A stretch of 64,000 bases of DNA from Channallabes apus (GCA_030522415.1 CM060125.1:2202901-2266900); one strand, 5' to 3'. Positions 20,601-32,565 are shown, counted from the first letter of the stretch. Translations and numbers: made by a program. Notes: generated by a model from the sequence alone, not told the origin.

Positions 20601-20757
20601 TGACTGGGGTAGCTTAGTGGTAAAGATGTTGAACTACTGAACAAAAGGTCACAGATGCAAACACAAGCACCACCAAGCTCCCATTGGACAAGGTTCATGA
20701 CTCTGTATAATAAGATAAAAGGGCGACTGGCAAATGCCATAATTGTAAATGTAAATT
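20601..20757 (+). mobile_element. tRNA-derived SINE, eroded copy
   Basis: The tRNA-like head GGGGTAGCTTAGTGGTAAAG with an A box is followed by a decayed B-box region and a CACCACCAAGCTCCCATTGG block. It shares its layout with the SINE at 45453 and, inverted, at 48090 and 54993. The tail ends in GTAAATGTAAAT. Confidence 0.6.
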
Positions 20758-20998
20758 CCATTTCAGTTATGAATAATTAACAAAGAATGTCTGAACAGCA
20801 TTCTGAAACCCATATTGAAGTTGAAGAACGTTGCTAGCTAATCTGTTTACAAGTTGACCTGTAATTAAAAAAAGAATGGTTGACTAGCCAGGTTTTTGAT
20901 AATTAAGCCCAGGTGGAGTTTACTTACCTGCATCTGCATACAGGCTACAAGTTACATTTTTCAGGTTAAATAACAAATAACCTATTTATGTATTTATT

Positions 20999-21134
20999 GT
21001 GCAAAATTAATGACCAAAAGGGGGCTGACCATTTGCCTCATTTTAATCTTTGAACAAGGCAGTAGACCCATGTCTCAGGTTTGATATACAGTAGGTTTTG
21101 CGTGATAGTGTTCAAAATTAAGCAAGCATTGGCA

Positions 21135-21173
<39 letters not shown>
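20999..21173 (+). repeat. direct duplication, copy B, ending in (GA)n
   Basis: Second copy of the 19745-19919 segment, same orientation, 1.25 kb downstream, with small substitutions and a slightly shorter GA run. The tRNA-derived SINE at 20601 lies between the two copies. Confidence 0.85.
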
Positions 21174-21174
<1 letters not shown>

Positions 21175-21530
21175 GAATTTTACATTTTATTTGTTTGTTT
21201 GTTACAGCTTAATAAAAAAACCTTAAATAATTGGTGCAATCATTTTGCAAAAGATTATGTTAATTAATAATTATAGTCATAGAAGTGGCTGTGGAAATGT
21301 AAATGTAATAGACAACTTCGTAAGATAATGATCCTTGTGTATACACTTGAATCAAAATTCTCAGTTCACAGTGAAATAATTAAAAAGTCAGACACAATTC
21401 CTACAATTATTCGTTTCTATAAATTCTTAATATATCCATCCATCCCATACTAGTAGCTAATAATCTTTAAAGTAAAGTATACAATTTTTACAAATATATG
21501 TATGAACTTTATCTTAAAAGTACAGATCAT
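21175..21530. other. no feature recognised
   Basis: AT-rich sequence between the GA run and a SINE. Nothing recognisable. Confidence 0.4.
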
Positions 21531-21532
21531 GG

Positions 21533-21865
21533 GCATCCGAGTGGCAGTGGTAAAGTGCTCGCGATTGCGAGTTCGATGATGCTCTAACCTCTCGCAGCTG
21601 GAGGTCTAGAGAGAGCTGATTGGCCGAGCTCTCTCGGAGGAAAGGGGTGAGAGGTACTTAGTGCCCCCTCATTAATCATGGCTCTACAGCCAATCTGTGA
21701 GCTCACACAAGCTGAAGGAGCGGATAGCGCTGTCCTCCGAGTGTGTTACGTCGCCCCCAATGGTGCATGAGCGAGCAGTCCATGATACAACAGATGCGGT
21801 CGACTGGCATCACGTGGTTCAGAGGAAACACATGATAGTCTTCGGCCCTCCCGACTGAGTGGTAG
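21533..21865 (+). mobile_element. probable tRNA-derived SINE of another family
   Basis: GC-richer than its surroundings. The head GGGCATCCGAGTGGCAGTGG followed by GGTAAAGTGC resembles a tRNA A box, and GCGAGTTCGATGATGC resembles a B box. The body has CTCTCGCAGCTGGAGG, GCTGATTGGCCGAGCTC and GTGCCCCCTCATTAATCA, which I associate with a fish SINE. The exact right border is unclear and no target duplication was found. Confidence 0.55.
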
Positions 21866-21879
21866 TAGTATCCTTAATG

Positions 21880-22185
21880 TGGGAAAGCCAGAAGGCAAGC
21901 CAGTGGAGGCAGCATGATGCTTGATGAAAAGTTCCTCTGTGAAGCCTTGGATGCTTGCATTCATGTGAATGTTACTTTGACACAAACCACCGAAACATTG
22001 CACCCTGCAAAATTGCAAGGTCATGTGATTTAAAGGATCTACTGCTAATGTTTGGTGCCAGATACCACAGCACACCTTCAGTCTGTGGTGTCTATTACGT
22101 TAAGAATCAGAGCTGTTTTTTGAGCACAAGTGAGACCTACACAGCAGTATGCAGGTGGTTTTAATGATATGGCTGATCATTTAGA
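21880..22185 (+). mobile_element. Tc1-like relic, 3' end
   Basis: The sequence TTGGTGCCAGATACCACAGC, the pair CACCTTCAG and TCAGAGCTGTTTT, and the terminus GGTGGTTTTAATGATATGGC are recognisable parts of an abundant fish Tc1-like family that ends in 'atggctgatc'. The middle, including the catalytic region, is deleted. A related relic in another orientation is at 45890-46240. Confidence 0.65.
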
Positions 22186-22189
22186 GGAT

Positions 22190-22690
22190 TAGAATACTTA
22201 GGATGTGCTGTTAGAGAGAAATAGGATTGATGTGAAGCATCATAACACCAAATATGCACAATGTATGTTATTCTATTATTATACAAATACAAGTTGGCAT
22301 GACTGACCAAGATTTAGGTAGTCAAGAAAAACATGTTTATAATCTATTTATTGTTATGTTCAATTGTGTGGAACATACAGTATGAATGTAAGACCTGAAA
22401 CAAACACTTGATCAAAAATCCAGATTGGTAATCCATGATGTCCAATGTTCTGTCTTAGATTTCAAATGAGATAAGCCTCATGAATGACAACCAAAGTACA
22501 GTACAGTATGGTGGAAGAGTGAACATTTGAAACTGGGCATGCCATTATAGGGAAACGTAGGAGAAATGGGGTGAGAGTTGAGAGGTACAGTACGTATGAA
22601 GAAATGAGGTATCTCAAGACTTTTGCACAGTACTGTATTTCTAAAGCAAAAAAAAAAATAGCTGGTAAATCCTGTTCTGAATCACTTTGT
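22190..22690. other. no feature recognised
   Basis: AT-rich with several TACAGTA-type words. No gene or repeat family was recognised. Confidence 0.4.
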
Positions 22691-22700
22691 GAAATCAGAG

Positions 22701-23423
22701 TAGGGTTGTTCCGATTCCGATCCTGATATCGGAAATGCTACCGATACCCAAAAAAATCCGGCATCGGAATCGGCGAGTATTTGAGTCCATGTACCGATCC
22801 GATACCATTTTCCTAAACATAACCTATTTATGCCCGCTAGCTTTGCTAGCTTAGCTTACTTACAGAGTGTCACGGCGTGTGCCTGTGATGGGCGTGCGTC
22901 CAAATTGATATCGCTCCTCGCTCACTAGTTAGGCGGCCTCCCCCCCCCTTTAGGTATGTGAAGTACAGTAGCAGGGCTGCAGAATCAGGCAACGACCCAT
23001 GAGCTATCGCCACTAATGATCCCGGCGCTATAAAACACAGCGGGGAGTGTAGCTCGGGGTCTGACTGTTGGGAAGCTGGACTTTGCGACGCGGTGGATTT
23101 TATGAGAGACAGCGGCACAAGAGCGGGGTGATGTGATGCGCCCCAGAGACTTAAAAAAGGGGGGCGCCTTTGATCCCCGCGAGAGGAGCACGTGAACGAG
23201 CTGTGCGAGCTCCCCCGGCACCTTCACTTCCGCGTAGAGCCCGCCTTCGCATCCCTGCCGCCGAAGTGGAAAAGACCGCAGAGAGCCTTTAACCCTTTCC
23301 TTCCCCATTTTTCTAAATAAATTACCCTTTTTCCTGTAAGACCTCGCCTCGTGTCCGTGTTTCATGGTGTCGCCCGTGCACTTAGGGCCGAACCCGTTAC
23401 ACAGGGCTAGAAAAAGATCTCTA
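22701..23423 (+). mobile_element. non-autonomous hAT-like element, copy 2
   Basis: The left end TAGGGTTGTTCCGATTCC and the body match the copy at 215-1109 at high identity. The right end is reduced to AGATCTCTA because the segment with the microsatellite and most of the right inverted repeat is missing. The flanks AATCAGAG (22693-22700) and GATCAGAG (23424-23431) are 8-bp duplications with one mismatch. The shared GC-rich core holds a 126-codon minus-strand ORF (22985-23365) that is disrupted in copy 1; I see no protein family in it. Confidence 0.85.
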
Positions 23424-23431
23424 GATCAGAG

Positions 23432-23948
23432 TGCAAAAACAATTGTAAAGATCATATATTGAATAAGTGAAACAAAGTGTGTTGAGGTCTGAGACTGAGG
23501 TTAACCAAGTGCACGAAAATGGAATGTCCACTTTGGTCACATTATAGCGTGACCACGCTGTTCATTAGGGTGACCATTCTGTTATGTTTAAATGTTGGTG
23601 CTCTTTTGCCTGAAAGAAAAAGGAATGCACTGATAGTTGCTTTTAGATTAAGTGATTTCTGACTCTCTATCAGGAATCTATAAACATATGCGAAAATAAA
23701 AACAGCCACAGCTCCAACTTGAAACCAAATCTCTTTATTCTGGAGTAATGTATGTACTGTAGTTTGGTAACAATAGATTCAGGTAGGAGGGGCGGCATCA
23801 AGTTTAAAGATGGCATTAAACATTAGAAGTGAATTAAAAGAGGAAATTTTAGCCATTTTTCGGTAAGTCAGCTTGTGCAGATGTGCAGATTATCCCAACA
23901 TATACAACTGGATTTTTAATTGACAACATTTTGACATTTACCAAAAAC
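23432..23948. other. no feature recognised
   Basis: Ordinary non-coding sequence, with no recognisable repeat or gene. Confidence 0.4.
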
Positions 23949-23959
23949 TAATTCTTATG

Positions 23960-24338
23960 GGCGGCGCGGTGGTGTAGTGGTTAGCACTGTCGCCTTGCAC
24001 CTCCAGGGTCTGGGTTCGATTCCCCGGCCAGGCTCGATTCTCGTCTCTGTGTGCATGGAGTTTGCATGTTCTCCCCGTGCTTGGTGGGTTTCCTCCGGGT
24101 ACTCCGGTTTCCTCCCACAGTCCAAAGATATGCAGGTTAGGCTAATTAGCGTTCCTAAATTGCCCGTAGTGTGTGATTGGGTGTGTGAGAGTGTGTATGT
24201 GTGTGTGCCCTGCGATGGATTGGCACACTGTCCAGGGTGTACCCTGCCTAGTGCCCGAAGTCTCCTGGGATAGGCTCCAGGTCCCCCGCGACCCTGAACA
24301 CAGGATAGAGCGGTATAGAAAATGAATGAATGAATGAA
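23960..24338 (+). mobile_element. V-SINE-type SINE, full length
   Basis: Starts GGCGGCGCGGTGGTGTAGTG and carries the A box, the B box GGTTCGATTCCCC, the central conserved block and the TATAGAAAATGAATGAATG tail. An 11-bp duplication TAATTCTTATG flanks it (23949-23959 and 24339-24349). Confidence 0.9.
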
Positions 24339-24671
24339 TAATTCTTATGTTTATAAATTGCACATAATTCAGATGAGAATGTCCTACAACTTTTTTTTAT
24401 TAGTATTTTTAACAAAATATTTCTTTTAGATGGGTGTTACTACGCCAAGGGTGTTTGCGACTTTTTATGTTGTCATGAAATATTGTGTCCTCCAAAAGTC
24501 TTAGCAGCCCTTAATTTTGAAGGGGTTAGCTTCGTCTAAACTGATGAGACACAATCCAACACATAATTAAAATAAATGTATACAGAGAAAGCGAAATCCC
24601 TCATTGATCAATTATTATTTTCAACAAAAACACATCACAATTAATGACACCTTGGAAATTATAATGAACAT

Positions 24672-24860
24672 GACAGTTGGCAGAAGTACACAAACTCAAG
24701 ACTCAGATAAAAGTACAAGTACTTGCCTAAAAATGGACTCTACTACAAGTAGAAGTACAACCTCGTGTTTTTATTGAAGTACAAGGACTAAAAATGTGCT
24801 ATAAAATATACTTTAAGAACAAAAGCACAAGTACTCCACAAAGAAACAGATTTTTTCTGG
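24672..24860. mobile_element. probable hAT-like non-autonomous relic
   Basis: Repeated words such as AAAAGTACAAGTACTTGCC and AGTAGAAGTACAAC are the terminal style of a fish hAT family related to the element at 30024-30496. Clear termini and target duplications could not be placed. Confidence 0.45.
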
Positions 24861-25660
24861 AAAAACTTATAATCAGTATTCTAAAATATAAACACAATTT
24901 AAAATACTTTATGTTATGCTGTTAATAACATGAGTGCATGAAGTCAAGTAGAGATTTGTTTTCTGCAGAAATCTAAAATGATGTCTGACACACATGAAGG
25001 CAAATAATAGCTGAGAAAATAGCTGAGCGATTATTAAGTTACTGAAGCTAATGGAAACGAGGCCATGGACTTGTCGTGACTAGCGGCATGATTTGACATT
25101 AATTAGGCATAATTTGAAATTAATTAAAATGTATTAATTAGCACTAAACCAAACGTTCAAAACACTTTCGCACAGTATGTTACCTAGGTAACTATATAGA
25201 TTACTTCTAATTTGACCTTAACAGGTGTGTCTATTCTAGACATTTGAAAGATGAGCCAGAAGAATCCGTAACCCAGAGACCTATTGGGGCGGGATTGTTG
25301 CCCAGGTAACTGTCAACACTTTGATCTCCAACTAATCAGTGCTTTCATAATGACCTGCCAGTCATTTCTGTAAACAAGGGTGGATAGAAATTGTTTCTGT
25401 GTTCCTGTCCTTCTCAAGTGGGGTGGAGCTTAGGTCATATAATGGTGTGAGTGACAGTTTAAAGCTTATGTTTAGATAATTTAAATAATGTGAAATTAAT
25501 TGTGTGATTGTGAAAAGTAACAAGTCTGTATTTAAGACTGTAGAGCAAATATGCAGGTTTTTAAAAAAATATATATAGAAACTAGAAATAAAATGTATTA
25601 AAAAATAGATAAGTAAATAAATGGATAAATGAATAAATAAAATAAAAAATTCTCAATGAT
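24861..25660. other. no feature recognised
   Basis: AT-rich, with ATAA-type simple sequence at 25565-25650. No gene or repeat was recognised. Confidence 0.4.
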
Positions 25661-26049
25661 CACTGTTGGTGAATTACTGTGTTGAAAGCCACCATCAGGT
25701 ATCACCTCCATGCCAGAAGATTATTTGAACGGTACAGTATGCCAGAAAAAAAGCTTTTTCTGTCGGTGTACCTCAAATGTAAGCAACTGTCATTACACTA
25801 AATATTAATATCTCTGGAAGCATGTGCTATGGTCTGGTGAAACAAAAATGTAGCTTTTTGGAAATAAACAATTAAAGATAGTTTGGCATGAAAAGAAACA
25901 TGACTATGATTAAAAGAATCAACCACCAGTAGAATGTGGTGGAGGTTCTATGATGATGATCTGGAACTGTTATTCCTCCGAAAGGCTCTGTAAACATTGT
26001 CAGGGTCCATGGCATTATATACTGCATGATATATCAGAATGTGTTAGAT

Positions 26050-26601
26050 CCGGTGTACTCAATAGGCGGACTGCGGTCCGCATCCAGACCCAAATACGGT
26101 TAAATCTGGACCGACGCCAAAACAAACATGCTAATTTAATCATAATCCAAATGAGTTCTCAATGAAGTGCGCAACTGTGTTTCTGCGCGATCAACTAGCA
26201 ATCAAAAGTGCTCACCTTCTCACCTTCTGGACAAAGATGGTTACTGCAGCAGGTGTTTCTATCCTGCAGAAAATGGCCCTTCAAATTCTCACAATGTTTT
26301 CCTCAACGTACTGCTATGAATCTGCCGTTTCAACTATGAGCAAAACACATATCGCAGCTCCATCACCAATGAACATTTACATCAGTGCCTCCACCTGGTC
26401 CTCACACCTTTTATGCCCAAGTTCGAACAACTGGTGGCACAAAGATGATGTCACCTTTCACATTAAAAGGACTACCATGTCATTTTGGGTTTGAATATTT
26501 TTGTAGTTCTCTATTTTAAATTAGACTGTCATTTTTCCGGACCTCGGACTGAATAGAAATTTGGTAAGTGGACCTTTCAAATGTATATTTCAGCACCCCT
26601 G
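26050..26601 (+). mobile_element. truncated hAT element nested in the Tc1 relic
   Basis: The left end CCGGTGTACTC and the right end GCACCCCTG are decayed inverted termini of the CAGGGGTG type. Target duplications are TGTTAGAT (26042-26049) and TGTTAGAC (26602-26609), 8 bp with one mismatch. It contains a remnant of a hAT transposase C-terminus. Confidence 0.8.
26162..26494 (+). pseudogene. hAT transposase C-terminal remnant
   Basis: A 110-codon frame. Its middle reads ILTMFSSTYCYESAVSTMS, which resembles the hAT dimerisation motif (a hydrophobic stretch, then TYxCExxFSxM), followed by a helix-like segment ending in LCPSSNN. The DDE core and zinc finger are missing and the insertion site is inside another relic, so it is not functional. 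The similarity is to the ZBED/GTF2IRD2-like branch of hAT proteins, from memory of that motif. Confidence 0.65.
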
Positions 26602-26994
26602 TGTTAGACAATAATCTGAGGAATCTATAATAATAATCTGCCAGGAAACTAAAATTGGGTCATCATGAATCTTCAAGCAGGACAATAATCCAAAGCATAT
26701 GCTTTGACAGAATTGACAGAAAAAAAATATATTAGCTGATTACAGAATCATGCTTCTGCCATGACCATCTCAGTTCGCTGACCTGAGCCCCATGGGCTGA
26801 GAGAGCCTGGGACCTTAAATGTTACTGTATAAAAGAAGACTCAGAGCTTTTTTTTATTTGTCAAAGGGAGGTTGTACCGCATTAATTCTGTCGATGAAGT
26901 TCTTAGAGCACGGTTTGAAGCTGCAGATGTTAATGAGGAATTTGAGCCATGAGCACAGCAGAAACAACTGCTGGATGTTTGTGAGAGATGTTTC

Positions 26995-27966
26995 ATGATA
27001 AACTTCTGCAGGAAGTCAGAGAAAGCTGTTTCTGTTCACTTGTGACTCAGAAGCTGGTATGAATTTGCAGAAGGTCAGCACACCCCAGTTTTCTTGTCTT
27101 TTTTGGTCCAAAGCAACTCTCTCAGGGAGGAGTTTGTAGAGCTTCTTTTGTGCGAAGGGGAGGAACAGTCTGTGGCAAAAAAAATTTGAGTGCATTAAGG
27201 AATGTGACCTAAGAACAGAACACGGCAGAGTTAAATGTATTATACTATTAAATGCGGGTGGTGATACTTGTGGCACATGTGAGTCCTTGAAAATATTTAG
27301 TTTTCTTGATTAGAGACTTTTTCCTCTATTTTTCAGTTGTGAGATGAAGCTATTTCAATAAAAGGTGGATTTTTCCGAAGGTGGATTGTTTAGTGGAGGG
27401 CACTATAGACCACTGGATAGAAAAAAAGAAGTAACTCCAGACAACACTTACTGTAATAGTGAGTGCTCCAGAAATGCCTCATGACCAGTCATTAGATAAA
27501 CAAATTGAAATTATCTTGAATTCAGACAAGGCTACAGTGTAATAATACATTATACAGAGAATAGGCAGGAATTTCAGACAAAGTATTTTATTTTTTTTGT
27601 AAAGAGTGCATGGTACAACATTAACAGTTTTACGGAATGGTATATCAAGAGCTAGAAGCTTCTCTTCCAAAAAAATGACTATTAAAACACCCCCTATGCT
27701 TAAGGGTACGGTCAAGGTTAGTTTTAGATTAAGGATTGAAGATTACTGTGGGGTTAGTAACTATAATAGCATGAAAGGTCCTTAATAAAGCTCCTCCAGT
27801 CTCAGCATGTTCTCGAAGGACTCAGAGATCTAATTTCCCTGATCTTCTTGTAATCCTTACAGTTAGGGCATGGATACCGTGTCTTACATTTATACAGCAT
27901 CTTCATAAGTACTGCAGCTTTGCTTATCATTGGGCTCCTTTATTTCAGGATCAAGTACAAAATAAT
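26995..27966. other. no feature recognised
   Basis: Non-coding sequence between the Tc1 relic and the next hAT element. Minus-strand ORFs of 78-86 codons at 27016-27276 and 27479-27715 have no recognisable motif. Confidence 0.4.
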
Positions 27967-27974
27967 GGCCACAC

Positions 27975-29377
27975 TAGGGCTGCAACTAACGATTATTTTC
28001 ATAATCGATTAGTTGGACGATTAGTTTTTCGATTAATCGGATAAAACGGAACGCTTAGATTTGATGTTTTGCTTAACTATATATAACCATAAATCAGGGT
28101 ATTATTTATGTATAAAAGTAAACTTTCAAAAATGCAAAAGCCACATACTGTATAGAGATTAAGGATCTTTAATTTTGACATTTAAACCTTATTTTATGTA
28201 AATCAACATTTTTGTTTTTAACAAAAATTGCAGACGGCAAGTTGACAGTATATAGTTTAAAAAATATACTGACTAAGTTCAGTTATTAAGAATGACCTCA
28301 ATTTTAAATTCTCTTAAATTAATTCAACTTAAGAAGAATAATAGACTTCTAGACTTCGGTTTATACATTATTTCAATCCTCTCGTGTATTTTATACTTGT
28401 TGGTTGTCTCAATAATAATAATTAAAAAAAGAATATATATTATATATATATATATAGACAGATAGATAGATAGATATATAGACCATTTTGCTACACTAGA
28501 CATTAATCTTATTGTTTTAAACATTCTCGTAATACGGCGACGTAGGGAGAGAAAAAAACCCGGCTACTGGGTTCACTCTGTTTATTTTGCCCTTTTTCCG
28601 CATTTCCCTCTGTACAGCGTGTAGAATCATGGGATATATCCGGTCCTCCGGAGCATAAAATGAACGCGAAGAAAACGAACTAGAAGTGTTTTCCTTGTGT
28701 TCGTTGGGATTTGAGCGGCAAGTGTAGATCATTACAGTGAATAATCTCTCTGAGCTTGTTGTAATTAATGATCTTGATGCGTTGCACTTTAGGTGTGTTG
28801 TGCTCTTTAAGAAAGGGGCCCTCCCCTCCCCCGCCCCTCCCTGTTTTTCACTCACTCAAGTTGTTGGTCATGTTGGTGGCTTGACGTTAACAATAAATAC
28901 GTCACGTTCATGCTCTCTATATCGTGATGGTCATTTTATTAAACATTCAACACCAAGAAAAAGCTGCATGCAACGTTTTTTTTCTTTTTGACACCGTATA
29001 ACTGCGCAGCCGGACAAACACACGTCACCAAAGCCCGTGTGAACTCTCTCACTGATTCCATTTTTTTTTTTTTAGTCGTGGCCAATTCCTCCCCGTCGCT
29101 AGCGGCTCCCACATGTGTAGAAAACCCTCGGCGCTCACCAGACACTACGAACGGCTGAAATCCGCTCGATTTTAACGCCCGATAAGAGGTGTTTAATGTA
29201 AATTGCTCCCATACCTTGGAGGACTTGGGGCGCGCGCTTTTTCCTGCAAACGCTTCTGTAACCTCCATTGCGCGAGCGACTGTGTATCTGTGCCCAACTA
29301 ATTGATAACGGCATTCGTTGACAACGAATTTCATTATCGATAATTATCGATTTTATCGATTAGTTGTTGCAGCCCTA
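27975..29377. mobile_element. non-autonomous hAT element, 1.4 kb
   Basis: Inverted termini are TAGGGCTGCAACTAACGATT at the left and ATTAGTTGTTGCAGCCCTA at the right. A perfect 8-bp duplication GGCCACAC flanks it (27967-27974 and 29378-29385). ATCGATTA-type words are repeated inside both ends. The interior is AT-rich at the left and GC-rich at the right (28540-29300). No transposase motif is found in its ORFs, so it is called non-autonomous. Confidence 0.9.
28434..28475. repeat. (TA)n/(GATA)n microsatellite
   Basis: A TA run followed by GATA units, inside the hAT element. Confidence 0.85.
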
Positions 29378-29385
29378 GGCCACAC

Positions 29386-29946
29386 AGAAATGTATTTTAC
29401 TGTATCATGTGAAGCTGTCTTAGGTTGGAGGTTAATCCTTAAACAATCTTAAAAAAACAACATAAAAAATTAGTTATTTGAAGTTAATTTAAACTTTACA
29501 TAAAAAAAACAAGTTATTAAAAGTATAAACTGTGAGGGAGGACACAATGCTGGTTCTAATAATTCCAAAATCTACCCAAAGCAACAGTAATACATTTTCC
29601 TTAAAATGCTGAAAATCCATTCTGTAGACTTTGCAGAACTCCATCACGTATGTGAATAAGACCATATAAATGAGCTGCTACCATAAGGAAGATAGCATAC
29701 TAAACCGAGGGCATTATTATGAGACTTTTACTGTATTTGCCTTGTAGCCAGAAAATCCATGATGCTTTTACAGATTATTACTTACCAAAGACTGTATAAA
29801 AGAACTGGACAAACCACCCGTGATGTTGGTTTTTTAAAGAGCAGTTTTGAACCTCAAATGTGGGCACTGGTTATGTCACCATGACATGGCAGGAGCCATC
29901 TCTGGCCATCACTATCTGCCTCTGCCTAAACTATATGGATTAACCA
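29386..29946. other. no feature recognised
   Basis: Non-coding sequence. No repeat family recognised before the duplicated segment at 29947. Confidence 0.4.
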
Positions 29947-30023
29947 ATTCATAAATGGGCAAATTGGCAGAGCAAATGGTGCCTGGGTGTTGTTTGTAAC
30001 CCTGGCTCTAACTCAGTTACAAC
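29947..30023 (+). repeat. short duplicated segment, copy 1
   Basis: ATTCATAAATGGGCAAATTG and the following GTGTTGTTTG..AACTCAGTTA recur at 32571-32632 in the same orientation. The hAT element at 30024 is inserted at its right edge. Confidence 0.7.
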
Positions 30024-30496
30024 CAGAGGTGTCAAGTAACGAAGTACAAATACTTTGTTACCTTACTTAAGTAGAAATTTTGGGTATCTATACTTTACTG
30101 GAGTAATTATTTTTCAGCCGACTTTTTACTTCTACTCCTTACATTTTTAAGCAATTATCTGTACTTTCTACTCCTTACATTTTAAAAATAGCCTCGTTAC
30201 TCAATTTTTATGATCAGAACGCGCAACCCCCCGGTCACATGATAAGAACACGCACAACGCCCCCCCCTTACCCCCCTCCCCCCGGTCGCATGATCAGAAA
30301 GCGAGACCTTAATGCTTTTGTCGCCCCTCACGGTACTTTTACTTTTATACTTTAAGTAGTTTTGAAACCAGTACTTTTACACTTTTACTTAAGTAAAAAG
30401 CTTGGGTTGATACTTCAACTTCTAAAGAATTATTTTTGAACCCTAGTATCTATACTTCTACTCAAGTAATGAATGTGAATACTTTTGACACCACTG
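30024..30496. mobile_element. non-autonomous hAT element, 473 bp
   Basis: The left end CAGAGGTGTCAAGTAACG and the right end TTTTGACACCACTG are inverted repeats with further GTACAAATAC / ACTTTTACTTAAGTA motifs inside. A perfect 8-bp duplication GTTACAAC flanks it (30016-30023 and 30497-30504). The centre is a short GC-rich block. Confidence 0.9.
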
Positions 30497-30512
30497 GTTA
30501 CAACCCTGAGCT

Positions 30513-30533
30513 AACCCTAACCCTAACCCTAAC
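30513..30533. repeat. interstitial telomere-like repeat
   Basis: About three and a half CCCTAA units in a row next to the right target duplication of the hAT element. Too short to be a functional telomere. Confidence 0.8.
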
Positions 30534-30539
30534 ACTTCC

Positions 30540-32565
30540 AGATTGGCCTCATTGTTACAGAATCAGATGTTACCTCTACTGTAGGTTCAGTGTTGCATTG
30601 GACGCCTGAGCAAGTCACTCTTTGATCCAGGAGTGGAGTATCAAGGCTAATTCTGTGCTCTGATAACAATTTCCTAACCATCTGAAATGTCAAAAAAAGA
30701 GTTTCACTGTTCTGAAATGTGAAAAATAAAACATTTCTTTTTTTTATTCTATGTTACAGCATGTTTTCTATGTTAAAGCACAGAAAAAAAAGCAGGATAG
30801 GTTTGATCCTGCTAAGTGTTTTTCTTTCTTTTCTTTTTTTTCTTTTTTTTTTACAAAAAAGCTAATTAAAAAAATCAAAAGAAGGCAAAATGGAAATGAT
30901 CCAGTTGAATGCAGTGTCTAGAGAGTCTTGTATTTTCACATAACTTTTTAAGCATTTGTAGAGCTTCACTGTCTGCTGAAACCTCATGAGTTCTGCCATC
31001 CTTAAGTCCTCCAGCGGGAGCGAGCCATCAGTAGGTGGGAGGGCACCATAGACAGCAACACTCCACTCAGACACCCTTTCTCACTATCCAGCCATTCTCT
31101 CACAATATCAAACACGGGTCAGCTCTCCAAAACAAATGTTGAGAGGACTGGCAAGAGGAGGCGTCAACAGTTTACAGAATACTACAATAAACCTGTTGAG
31201 ACACCAATACAGTGCTTAAAGTGAGTGTTCAGATTACAAGATCAGCAGGAATTTGATACTAAAATTCTTTTACAGGAAAAAAAAAGATGAGCACATTTAT
31301 TCACTCACCGCAAATAGTCAGTGAGTTGATGTGTTTGATTTCAAAGGGTGTGTTTCGTTCTTTCGAGTATTATGGGGAAGCCATCTTGAACAGGTATGGT
31401 TTTTTCTTTAGCTGGAATAGGCCCTTAAAATTTTTTTTTAATACTTTTAGGTTTTTTCCTGTTGGAAGTGAATTTATTTCTGGTACAGCATTAGACTAGT
31501 GAATATAAGTACAGTTTAAGGTCAATAAGAAATGGTTTGCCTTATAAGTAGCTAACAGACCTCGACAGACTCTTAAGCCAAACGGCAGAATTTAACCTCA
31601 AGTTTGTGTGGCTTTTCGTTCCCCCTCATCTATCAGCAACATCAAGCTCTGACAGTGAGTATAGTGAAGCAACAACTTGTCCTTCATAATGCTATATCAA
31701 AATTGCGTAGTATTTAAAACGAAAGATAAAAAATCTAATAAATATCTTGAACGTTGCTTTATGTGCACAACACCTTCAAACAATTTCAGCTCGCATAAAC
31801 TCAGCATGATCTCAAGTGATGGATAGCAAACGTACACCGCTACAATCGTACTCTTTTATACCATATGAAAACCTGTAGTGTAGTTTCTATTAGGATTAGA
31901 TAGTTAAACCTAAAACAACATGGGTATCACGACTATATCATTGCTCTTTGAATGGCATGGCGAGTGTTTAAACACTATTACATTTTTATTTACACCATTA
32001 TGATGCCTGGTTATACACATGTAGATACAGGCCATCAGTTATGTTATTCTGCAGGAGGCATATTTATATTTATATTCTTGGGATTAATTGACATTAGAAA
32101 AGCCCAAGGTCAGGGTTGTGTGAATGTTGTATGATTCATCATTTTTTTCATGGGAAATAAGACAACTATAAGCCTGGGGATGAGAGGCTGAAATGAAATT
32201 TTGAATAAAACAATCAAAAGAGTTTATATGTTACACTGCCCATGAGGTCTGTACAGTACATAGAATTGCCTTATTTTATTATTGTTGTTTTTGTTGTTGT
32301 TTTTTCAGTGTGCTTTGTTTTGTATTTTATATTTTTATTATTACAGAGTTATTCTCCGTCCAAGCCTGGGATTTTCAATAGTAATATCTCGTTCCAAAAA
32401 ATCGGGAGTAGCTTTATACAAGAAAATCTCCAAAAAAAATGGCCATATTTCAATACCATCATAAAATGCCCCAAAATTATATGTTCAAGGAAACAGAGAC
32501 AGAAAGACTGATGATGAATATCAGGAATTTCCAGCTGATGGTTTATCCATTATAATGAATAATAA
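30540..32565. other. no confident gene
   Basis: Two frames look somewhat more protein-like than chance. The first, on the minus strand at 30862-31074, contains GALPPTDGSLPLEDLRMAEL. The second, on the + strand at about 31322-31394, contains GVFRSFEYYGEAILNR before a GTATGG donor-like site. Neither has a clean acceptor or a family I know. The rest is AT-rich. Confidence 0.35.

Larger units (their letters stand above)
25665..26990 (+). mobile_element. old Tc1-like relic split by a hAT insertion
   Basis: The + strand keeps MLWSGETKM (first catalytic block, with the Asp changed) near 25830, then a GGGSMMMIWNCY block near 25938. After the insertion, QDNNPKHM (second Asp block) appears near 26681 and FADLSPMG (normally SPDLNPIE) near 26775. 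Stops and frameshifts are frequent. The hAT element at 26050-26601 interrupts it. Confidence 0.65.

Noticed and set aside
30862..31074. Minus-strand 70-codon frame as an exon
   Set aside because: Plausible composition but no acceptor or donor signals and no family. Left in the region note only.
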